Origin: Saprospiraceae bacterium
GTDB lineage: Bacteria > Bacteroidota > Bacteroidia > Chitinophagales > Saprospiraceae
Direction of reading: 5' to 3'
NCBI GenBank assembly: GCA_016719855.1
Contig: JADJYH010000018.1
Location: 1-22,824, forward strand
Length of the DNA stretch: 22,824 nucleotides
A program made the position numbers and the translations under genes. A model generated the notes under the pieces. It ran no database searches, had not been told where the DNA came from, and worked only from the letters and a program-made list of their open reading frames with translations. Numbering within the stretch: position 1 is the first letter of the stretch; each line of letters begins with the position of its first letter. Below, piece after piece: positions 16,501-22,824 of the stretch.

Positions 16501-18474
16501 TTCGGCGTGCCCGCCAACGGCGGTGCAACCGTAGCCTGCCCCGACCAAACCGACGCCCAGCCCACGCCACCCGTCGTGACAAGCAACTGCGGAGAGGTGC
16601 TGACGCCTGTCATCACGTCCACGGCCAAGCCGGGCTGCGAGGGCAACCGCAACTGGAACTTCACCTACACCGACTGCGAGGGCAACACGGCCACCTGGAC
16701 CTACATCTACACCGTCGAGTACCTCGACTTCAGCGTACCTGCGAGCGAGACGATGACCGTCGAGTGCCCGCTGAACGCCGTTCAGCCCACGCCGCCAACG
16801 GTAAAGGACAACTGTGGCAAAACGCTGAACCCGATTGGCCCGGTCATCACCAGCACGAACAACGCTTCCGGTTGCGAGGGCAGCCGGAAGTACGCTTGGA
16901 CGTACAGCGATTGCGAGGGCAACACGCACGTTTGGAGCAAGACTTTCAACTTCGCCTACACGGCGGACTTCTTCGTTTACCCTGACGGCGAGGACTTCGT
17001 GGGCTGCGTACTTTACGCCCAACCGCCTGTTCCGCCGACGATTTACGACAACTGCGGGCAAGAGTTGACGGTCACCGGCCCGACCGTGACCGAAAGCATT
17101 TCGGGCTGCTCCGGCACCCGTACCTACAGCTACATCTACACCGACTGCGGCGGCCACAGCCACCCGTGGAGCTTCACCTACCATGCCAACGACAATGAGC
17201 CTCCAGTAGGCAACTGCCCAGGCGTTTCGGCGATCAACAACGTGGACGTGACCAACCTCGACTGCATCGAGGACGTGCCTTGCCCTGACGACTACGATTT
17301 TAGCTCAAAAATCGAGGAATTGCTCGATGCCGGGAACATCTACGACGTTTGCAGCGGCGACGACCTCATCGTTGAACTCGACAGTTGGTCGGCACTCTGG
17401 CAGTGCTCCGACCCAGATGGCGACGGCGTCGGCACCTTCGGGCGCACCTTCTACTTCCGCATCTCCGACCAGTGCGGCAACGAGATGCCGAGCCTTTGCG
17501 GCGTCACCTACTCCGGCGTTTGCCAGCCGCTGGAATTCTTCCTGCAAGGCGAGTGGGGCAACGAGGGCGGCGAGCCGAGCGCATCCACTGTTGATTCCAA
17601 CGACATCCAGACCATCAACAACCTGCTGGCGCAAGGCCCGCTGATGATCGGCGGCTCCCTTCGCTCGCTGACGCTGACTAGCGCCCAGTGCGTGCAGAAC
17701 CTGCTGCCCGGCATCGGCAACCCGACCATACTGTCCAACTGCCAGCAGGTAAACTGCAACGGCTGCAACCCGGCCGGCCCGATAGGGATGAAGAACATTT
17801 TGGCAGCGAATACGATTTCGTTGATGCTGAACATGCGCTTCAACGTGCTGTACCACGGCCTGACGATGACCAACGTACGCAACCAGGGCCTCGGCTGCAT
17901 CGTCATTGACCCGAACATCAAGTTCTGCGTGGAGGGCGGCCCCTGCAAGCTGCGTATCTTCGATTCCTTCGGCAATGCGCACGAGTTCCCGTACACCATC
18001 GGCGGCCTGCTCGACTTGTCGAACCTCTACCTGAACGGCGGCGTGCCGCTCACCGGCTATACTTCGCCATTGTACGCAGCGGCCATCCACAATTCCATCA
18101 CGAACGTGAACGCCTACTGGCACAACGGCATCACGCCCACCACCTGCGACCCAGGTGCAGGTGTTACGGCACCCGACGTCGCTGAGAAAGCGCTTCCGAG
18201 TGGCAAGCCCAACAGCAAGGACATGTTCAGCCTGGCACCAAACCCTGCTGGCAACGAAGTGACTTTCAAACTGGCGGAAATGCCGGAAAGCCAGGAGGTG
18301 ACATTTGAAATGTACAACCAGCTCGGCCAACTGGTGCTCCGCCAGGAATTTGGCCAGGTGAGCTACGTGAACGAGCGGATTGACCTCAGCGGCATCGGCA
18401 GCGGGCTGTACATCGTCAGCGTGAAGGCTGGCGGGGTGCGCTACGAACAGAAGCTGGTCATCAGTAAGGATTAA
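13540..18474 (+). CDS. Giant T9SS-secreted HYR-like repeat protein (two indels)
   Basis: This is a predicted cell-surface or secreted structural/adhesion protein of about 1,644 residues. ATG at 13540 gives a Sec signal (MKSTKTIYPILCMVLMLCWG, cut after SSFAQ). Shifts near 13835 and 14670 break the frame and cancel overall. The order is: an N-terminal beta-rich domain (to about 14225); three CNDNGTPxDPxDDFF-type repeats (A; 14230, 14560, 14890), the first two almost identical; four 84-residue Cys-paired repeats (B; 15241-16248) containing SGGCNGVLTNNNIGAPSACG; four HYR-like repeats (C; 16258-17190) with CGKxL and TDCxGxxxTW; a Cys-rich unknown domain with DPDGDGVGTFGRTFYFR and a lone region NDIQTINNLLAQG; and a type A sorting domain (FSLAPNPAGNEVTFKL to LYIVSVKAGGVRYEQKLVISKD). 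The C-terminal domain targets it through T9SS. The role is inferred from architecture; no enzyme motif is seen. Confidence 0.93.
14234..14660 (+). repeat. Nearly identical tandem A repeats (97 bp identical)
   Basis: Bases 14234-14330 and 14564-14660 are identical over 97 bp, 330 bp apart, and the downstream parts stay similar (SLRLVPGGDQIGSYAIHV, GNQHIFNNVKFKADGTPT). This is a recent internal duplication in the T9SS protein gene. A third, diverged copy follows from about 14890. Confidence 0.9.
15241..16248 (+). repeat. Four 252-bp in-frame tandem repeats (B)
   Basis: The word GTGGTGCTGACCTG or a variant starts at 15241, 15493, 15745 and 15997, giving an exact 252-bp period (84 codons) with no indels. 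Each unit has a CP start, a middle SGGCNG and a closing TCQATFxVAA. The fourth unit is the most diverged. Confidence 0.9.
16258..17190 (+). repeat. Four HYR-like domain repeats (C)
   Basis: Units of about 75-80 residues begin near 16258, 16495, 16726 and 16957. Each has VxCPxxxxxPxPP or a variant, then NCGxxL, then a GCEG-type turn, then YTDCEGNxxxW. This is the HYR-like pattern common in Bacteroidota secreted proteins. Paired cysteines suggest disulphides outside the cell. Confidence 0.82.
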
Positions 18475-18523
18475 GAAGGATAGTTTGCAAATCAGAATTG
18501 GGTTTGCGATGAAATTTGAAAGA

Positions 18524-18562
18524 GCGGCAGCCGCCTGAGAAAGGCGGCTGCCGCTTATTTTT
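18524..18562 (+). terminator. Rho-independent terminator after the T9SS protein gene
   Basis: GCGGCAGCCGCCT (18524-18536) and AGGCGGCTGCCGC (18542-18554) form a perfect 13-bp stem with a GAGAA loop, followed by TTATTTTTT. It lies 50 nt after the stop codon. Confidence 0.93.
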
Positions 18563-18638
18563 TGGATGACAGCATTTTCTAAAATAGCCTGACAGCTTTT
18601 AATGGGAGTCTCCCTCGAATATTTGCTTATTTTGCCTC

Positions 18639-19384
18639 ATGGAAAAAGTAACGATACTTATTGTAGAAGACGACCCCATCATCGGTGCTGACCTACAAGA
18701 CCGCTTGCTCGAAATGGGCTACGATACAGTAGGGCCTTACCCTTCCGGCGAGGAGGCAATAACTATTTTCAGCGCAACCTCTCCTCCAGACCTTGTCATC
18801 ATGGACATCCAGTTGGAGGGGCAATGGGACGGCATCGAGACCGCCCGACAACTACTTGAAAAGCACTCATCACTGCCCATCATATTCCTGACCAGCAACT
18901 CCGACGATGCCACTTTTGGCAAAGCAAAAACAACAAAACCTGCGGCGTTTCTGTCAAAGCCATTCCGGGGACGGGACTTGAAACATGCCATCGAACTGGC
19001 CATTGCACAGTCTGCTCTCAGAAAAGAAACAACCAGTGAAGCAACTGCCGAGGAAAATGCCTTCCTGCTCAAAGACCGCCTGTTCATCAAAGTGAAGGAT
19101 CGCATGGTGCGCCTGTTTTTCAGTGACATCCTTTGGGTGGAAGCGGATGATTATTACTGCAAGGTGGTGACCAAGGAGAAGGAATATTTGGTGACACAGA
19201 CACTGAAAAAATCGGGGAGGAACTGGCTGGCGTGCCAGAATTGATGCGGGTTCACCGCTCCTATATCGTGAACCTGACCCATGTGGAGGAAATAGGGGAA
19301 TTGTATTTGCATATCGGCAAAAGACAAATTCCTTTCAGCAAAACCTTCAAGGAAGAATTGATGGGGCGCTTGAGAAGCGCTTGA
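18639..19384 (+). CDS. LytTR-family response regulator (one indel)
   Basis: This is a two-component response regulator with a CheY-like receiver and a LytTR DNA-binding domain, acting as a transcription factor in the cytoplasm. ATG at 18639 opens MEKVTILIVEDDPIIGADL with the acidic pair at D11-D12, the phospho-acceptor D56 in LVIMDIQLEG, T85 in IIFLTSN and K107 in FLSKPF, so the receiver has all its key residues. The LytTR part begins around residue 145 (RLFIKVKDRMVRLFFSDILWVEADDYYCKV). A lost base near 19212 shifts it, and in the other frame it continues GEELAGVPELMRVHRSYIVNLTHVEEI and KRQIPFSKTFKEELMGRL to TGA at 19382-19384. The length is about 248 residues, normal. The kinase gene follows at once, so the two form a likely operon and signalling pair. 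Confidence 0.95.
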
Positions 19385-19401
19385 ATAAAAATTATCCGAC
19401 G

Positions 19402-21443
19402 ATGAACAAGAGAGCTATACATTTCCTGCCCCTGCTATTTATATGCCAATGGATTTTTGCCCAAAATCCTTCCACGGATAGTTTGACTGCCGTGCTGTCA
19501 AAACTGCCCGACGGCAAAGAGAAGATTGAGGTGTTGAACCAATTGCTCAAAGCATATTTGAATACGGATTTAGACAAGGCCAGAAATTATGGCTATCAAG
19601 TAGTGGACCTGAGTAAAAAAACAGGGAATAACCTGGCATTGGCCACAGCTTACAAGGACATTGGCACCACCCACCTCATCGCCTCCAATTTTGATTCTTC
19701 GCAATACTATAACCGGTTGGCCCTGCGGGAGTACGACAAGTTGAGGAAGGAAAATGGAGGTAACGAACAGGTTAAAATCATGGAAGGGTATGCTGGCACA
19801 ATCTGCAATATCGGCAACTGGCACTATTACCAATCCGCCCTCGACTCAGCTACCATTTACCTCCTCCGTGCCGTTGAGCTGAGTAAGCAATCCGGTTTGG
19901 AAAAGGTGAAGGCTACTGCATTGGGCACACTGGCTTTTATCTACCTAGACCAATCGAAATATGACCAGGCAATCGCCATGCAGTTCGAAGCCTTGCACGC
20001 TTTTGAAAAACTGGGCAACCAGGAAGGAATTTCAAGAAGCTATCAGGGCATTGGAGAGATCAATTGTGACTATTTGAAGAAATGCGAACTCGCCCTTGAA
20101 TATTATCGCAAGTCACTTGCCATCAAAAAAAGCCTTGGGAGCGAGCGTAGCATGGCTTATTCGTTCATAAAAATTGGAAGTGCCTACGAAAAATTATCAA
20201 AACTGGATTCTGCGAATTTCTATTACGAGAAAACGATAGAACTGGCAAAAAAGCTGGATGACAAAAGGCTGCTCGTGGATGGTTATTCGGCACTGGCCGA
20301 AATTGCAGAGGAAATGGGAAAGTCTGAACAAGAACGTATCCGTATCAACCAGCAATTCATCGAAATAGCCAATGAAATAGGACGTTTGGATGGGGTTTAT
20401 ATAGGTTATTGGAACTTAGGTAATATTTATGAAGAACACGGAGATTTTGAAAGGGCCATCAGCTATTATGAAAAAGCCAAGGTTCTGGCTCAGGAACAAA
20501 AGGATTATCGGCTGTTGGAGAAAATAAATTATGGATTGTATTCCAATTACAAGGATCATGGCCACGACCCATCCAAAGCACTGGCGGCCCTTGAAGCCTA
20601 CCTCGTCAATCACGACAGCGTGACCAATGCCGACAAATTCCGGGCGTCGAAGACATCAGCACCCAATACGAAACCGAGAGAAAAAGAAGCCACCATCGCC
20701 GAGCAAACCAGGAAGCCATCCAGCAGGGGCGCATCCGCTTTTGGCTCATCACGGGCATCCTGGCACTTGCCTTGGCGGGCGGTGCGCTGCTGTTCCGTTT
20801 GACCCGCATTTTGCGCAAGCGCAACGAGGAAAAGGAATTCCTCATCAAAGAAATCCACCACCGGGTGAAGAACAACCTCCAAGTGCTCTCCAGCCTGCTG
20901 CACCTCCAGTCCCGCCACATCAAGGACGAAACCGCCCTCGATGCCGTTCGGGAGGGGCAAAACCGGGTGGAGGCGATGGGCCTCATCCACCAGAAGCTAT
21001 ACATGGGCGACAACCTCGCCGCCGTCGAAATGAAAGATTATCTCTACAACCTCGGCGACACGCTGCTCGATTCTTTCGGACTGGACGATGACCGGGTGAA
21101 AATCATCTACCACCTCGAACCGCTGCACCTCGACGTGGATACCGCCATCCCGTTGGGTTTGATTGCCAACGAGTTGGTGACCAATTCCTTGAAATATGCC
21201 TTCCCCGACGGCAGGCAGGGCCTCATCGAAATCTCGCTCTGGAAAAACGAAGCAGGGCAGCTTTGCCTCAAGGTCGCCGACAACGGCGTGGGGAAATCCG
21301 GCGCACCGCAAATGAAAGGCAGCACTTCTTTCGGCACCAATCTCGTGGAGATTTTGAGCAAAAAACTGAAGGGGAAACCCGAAGTGCTGCATGGGGAGGG
21401 CTATGCGACCCTAATTAAGTTTGAAAACTATAAATCCGTGTAA
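19402..21443 (+). CDS. TPR-containing HisKA_2 sensor histidine kinase (indel-broken)
   Basis: This is a membrane sensor kinase that should phosphorylate the LytTR regulator just upstream. ATG at 19402 gives the signal MNKRAIHFLPLLFICQWIFAQ; a TTG at 19381 would overlap the regulator stop by 4 bp but precedes a poorer signal. The exported part (to about residue 410) is a run of TPRs, with text such as ATAYKDIGTTHLIASNFDSS, YIGYWNLGNIYEEHGDFERA and ALEYYRKSLAIKK. Shifts near 20640 and 20710 separate it from the transmembrane helix FWLITGILALALAGGALLF (about 20735-20800). Then come a HisKA_2 dimerisation domain, EIHHRVKNNLQVLSSLLHLQ (phospho-His near 20856), and an ATPase with N box NELVTNSLKYAF and DNGVG. 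The total is about 680 residues. The last codons lie in an AATCCGTGTAA repeat word, so the natural C-terminus may have been altered. Confidence 0.93.
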
Positions 21444-21444
21444 C

Positions 21445-21794
21445 CCTTTTTAAGCCCCCCCCCGTTTGGCCCCCCCTTGCCCCCCCCTGGCCCTTTCCCC
21501 TCCCGCGCGCCCGGGCCCGGGCCTTTTTCCCCCCGCCGCTTTTTTCCCCCCCCCCCTTTCCCCCCCCCCCGGGCCCCCCCCCGGCCCACCCCCCCGCCCC
21601 CCTCCCCCCGCGGCCCCCTTGGGAGGGGCCCCTCCCCCGGGGGCCCCCCGCCGGGCCCCCCCCGGACTTTTTTCCCCGGCCCTTCCCCTTCCGGGGGGGG
21701 GGGGGCGCTTTTGGGGCGGGCCCCCCGCGGTTTCCGCGGGGGTCCCCCCCCGGTTTCCGGGGGGCCCCGGGGGCCGCCCCCGGGCCGCCCCCTT
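21445..21794. other. Nearly A-free C/G/T homopolymer tract (probable artefact)
   Basis: From 21454 to 21794 there are only three A residues. The rest is runs of C and G, often 5-13 long, with short T runs. No periodicity or plausible coding sequence exists; ORFs here are pure Pro/Gly/Arg strings. The tract is bounded on both sides by the same word (AATCCGTGTAA at 21433-21443, CGTGTAATCCGTGG at 21800-21813), which suggests a low-quality read segment joined at a repeat rather than real DNA. Confidence 0.7.
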
Positions 21795-21799
21795 AGATT

Positions 21800-21872
21800 C
21801 GTGTAATCCGTGGCATCGTTTTCCCGCCACGGATTACACGGATTTGCACAGATTAAATTCACGGATTTTAAA
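21800..21872. repeat. CACGGATT repeat array, 3' side of the GxxExxY gene
   Basis: A 15-bp inverted repeat, CGTGTAATCCGTGGC (21800-21814) and GCCACGGATTACACG (21826-21840), continues into GGATTTGCACAGATTAAATTCACGGATT. The stretch from 21826 is a direct-orientation copy of 22321-22366 with few differences. The GxxExxY stop codon (21870-21868) lies inside it. Confidence 0.82.
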
Positions 21873-22242
21873 TGACCAATCGTTTGTGTTGGAGGCTTGC
21901 CGTTCCGAAATTGACAATTAAGCCGAGCGAGCATTTTCCCAGCGCCATGTAATTCAAGGTCCATTTGACAAACTCGTCCACGATGCCATTGACCGCCTTG
22001 ACCTCTAAAATCACATCCTCAAACACCACAAAATCCGCATAAAAACAGTGGGGCAAAACGGTGGCCTTATAGGGTACTTCATATTTTTTCTCCCGTTCGT
22101 ACGAAATGCAACGTTGCCGAAACTCATATTCCAAAGCATCCTTGTAAACAATTTCCAGCAACCCCGGCCCCAGTATCCGGTGTACTTCCATGCTGATGCC
22201 AATAATCGAGTAGCTCTTTTCAGAGTGGAGTAGTTTGCTCAT
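21868..22242 (-). CDS. GxxExxY protein (PDDEXK_3 nuclease-like)
   Basis: This is a 124-residue protein of the GxxExxY family, predicted from fold to be a PD-(D/E)XK nuclease-like protein; its biological role is not established. ATG at 22242-22240 gives MSKLLHSEKSYSIIGISMEV. The name motif is at G27-E30-Y33 (GPGLLEIVY). The nuclease-type residues are D70 in YADFVVFED and E80-K82 in ILEVKAV, and the end LGLIVNFGTASLQHKRLVI is typical. The frame is intact. A longer ORF up to 22344 only reads through repeat DNA and is rejected. The gene is enclosed by CACGGATT repeat arrays on both sides, with its stop codon inside one of them. This suggests that gene and repeats form one unit. No partner gene is adjacent. 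Confidence 0.93.
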   Translation of the reverse strand: MSKLLHSEKSYSIIGISMEVHRILGPGLLEIVYKDALEYEFRQRCISYEREKKYEVPYKATVLPHCFYADFVVFEDVILEVKAVNGIVDEFVKWTLNYMALGKCSLGLIVNFGTASLQHKRLVI

Positions 22243-22266
22243 AATGATGTCTAATTTAAAAAGAAA

Positions 22267-22366
22267 AATCCGTGCATTTAATCCGTGCAAATCCGTGCAA
22301 TCCGTGGCAGAAAAAAAGTCGCCACGGATTGCACGGATTTGCACGGATTTGATTCACGGATTAAAA
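22267..22366. repeat. CACGGATT repeat array and 29-bp hairpin, 5' side of the GxxExxY gene
   Basis: A 29-bp perfect inverted repeat (22280-22308 and 22321-22349), with a 12-nt A-rich loop, is built from tandem CACGGATTTG units. Its right arm continues into GATTCACGGATT. The right half repeats, in the same orientation, the array at 21826-21872. It lies in the 5' leader of the GxxExxY gene, 38 nt from its start codon. Confidence 0.87.
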
Positions 22367-22444
22367 ATAGGGGTTCCCTGAAAAGTGTTTGCCATTGCCT
22401 GAAAACATTTTGTTGGCGACATTCTTCTACTGACCTTTCCTTCC

Positions 22445-22795
22445 ATGCAATCAAAAACCGTTTTATTGCTTGAAGACGACCCCGTCATCGCCCTCGACCT
22501 TCGGCTGGAACTGGAGCGGCAGGGCTGCCAAGTGCTCATCGCCGATGATGCCCCCGCTGCATTGCGGCTGTGCAAGCGGCATTTGCCCAATTTGGCCCTA
22601 CTGAATTTTGCACTGAAGCCCACCGACGGCATGGCGCTCGCCCGTTTGCTGCACACCCGTTACCTCACCAAAGTGCTGTTCATCACTGGCGCCCGCCCAA
22701 AGGATGTGGAAGCCTCAAAAGATTTCTATGCCGGACACGAGGTGCTGCACAAGCCTTTCACCCGGCGGCAACTGCGGTCGTTTTTGCTTCCCTGA
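22445..22795 (+). CDS. Stand-alone receiver domain protein lacking the phospho-Asp
   Basis: This is a 116-residue single-domain CheY-like protein starting at ATG 22445 (MQSKTVLLLEDDPVIALDL). The acidic pair D11-D12, T81 in VLFITGA and K103 in LHKPF are present. The acceptor position reads NLALLNFALKPTDG, with Asn54 where Asp is expected. It would thus be unable to accept a phosphoryl group in the usual way, unless the single base (AAT for GAT) is a miscall. Pseudo-receivers usually act by protein contact. No output domain follows; the stop is TGA at 22793-22795. A complete receiver-kinase pair lies 1 kb upstream, but the repeats and the GxxExxY gene separate them. The reading frame is intact. 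Confidence 0.9.
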   Translation: MQSKTVLLLEDDPVIALDLRLELERQGCQVLIADDAPAALRLCKRHLPNLALLNFALKPTDGMALARLLHTRYLTKVLFITGARPKDVEASKDFYAGHEVLHKPFTRRQLRSFLLP

Positions 22796-22824
22796 GAAAT
22801 TCCCGCCCTTCCCTGAAAACCAGC

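Noticed and set aside
15556..17184. 542-codon minus-strand ORF opposite the T9SS gene
   Set aside because: It is a shadow of the repeat-rich, high-GC plus-strand gene. Its Arg/Val/Gly-rich text repeats only because the real gene does.
21466..21964. Long Pro/Gly/Arg-rich ORFs on both strands
   Set aside because: They are translations of the C/G homopolymer tract, with no start context or family likeness. The tract itself is probably artefactual.
22243..22344. Longer GxxExxY start (MQIRAIRGDFFSATDC...)
   Set aside because: These codons come from the flanking repeat and its hairpin; the family begins near the chosen ATG at 22242.
21800..22366. CRISPR array made of CACGGATT repeats
   Set aside because: The units are 8-11 nt, adjoin without spacers of regular length, and occur in both orientations as hairpins; no cas gene is present.

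Overview
The window looks like a chromosomal contig from a Bacteroidota bacterium, most likely a Saprospiraceae-type member. The evidence is an rpsK-rpsD-rpoA-rplQ ribosomal cluster with an acidic, Ala/Glu-rich L17 tail, a giant secreted HYR-like repeat protein ending in a type IX secretion (T9SS) sorting domain, LytTR/TPR-kinase signalling, a GxxExxY protein, and many short dispersed hairpin and heptamer repeats. No SSU or LSU rRNA, tRNA, CRISPR array or integrase was recognised. The taxonomic call is an inference from gene content.

The base-level quality is poor. Nearly every conserved gene, including essential ones (rpsK, rpsD, rpoA, rplQ, mutS2), is split by +1 and -1 indels that resolve cleanly when one or two bases are added or removed. 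These are much more likely consensus errors than pseudogenes. CDS coordinates therefore give the reconstructed extent across such shifts.

Layout. 1-3086: end of the alpha ribosomal operon, with a strong terminator-like hairpin between rpsD and rpoA and another after rplQ. 3087-5908: a small inverted-repeat element, a DUF3298-type lipoprotein, a DinB-like protein (-), a small coiled-coil protein and a DUF2200 protein (-). 5909-6411: gene-free and repeat-rich, with a 170-bp imperfect tandem duplication carrying palindromes. 6412-8769 (-): a di-heme cytochrome c peroxidase-like protein, a ferritin and a CsbD-like stress protein, a cluster that fits iron, redox and stress physiology. 8954-9281: a small unknown gene. 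9323-12931 (-): mutS2 and a two-lobed retropepsin-like protease, separated by a 70-bp near-perfect palindrome. 13540-18474: a 1,644-residue T9SS-exported repeat protein. 18639-21443: a LytTR response regulator followed by its likely partner, a TPR-transmembrane-HisKA_2 kinase. 21445-21794: a nearly A-free tract of C, G and T homopolymers, probably artefactual. 21800-22366: a GxxExxY nuclease-like gene (-) bracketed by arrays of a CACGGATT repeat. 22445-22795: a stand-alone receiver domain with Asn at the phosphorylation site.

The best candidates for unusual biology are the repeat-bracketed GxxExxY unit, the receiver lacking its phospho-Asp beside it, the duplicated two-lobe protease, the dyad operator candidate in front of the csbD-like gene, and the dispersed palindrome families. 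I did not find a clear new multi-gene system.
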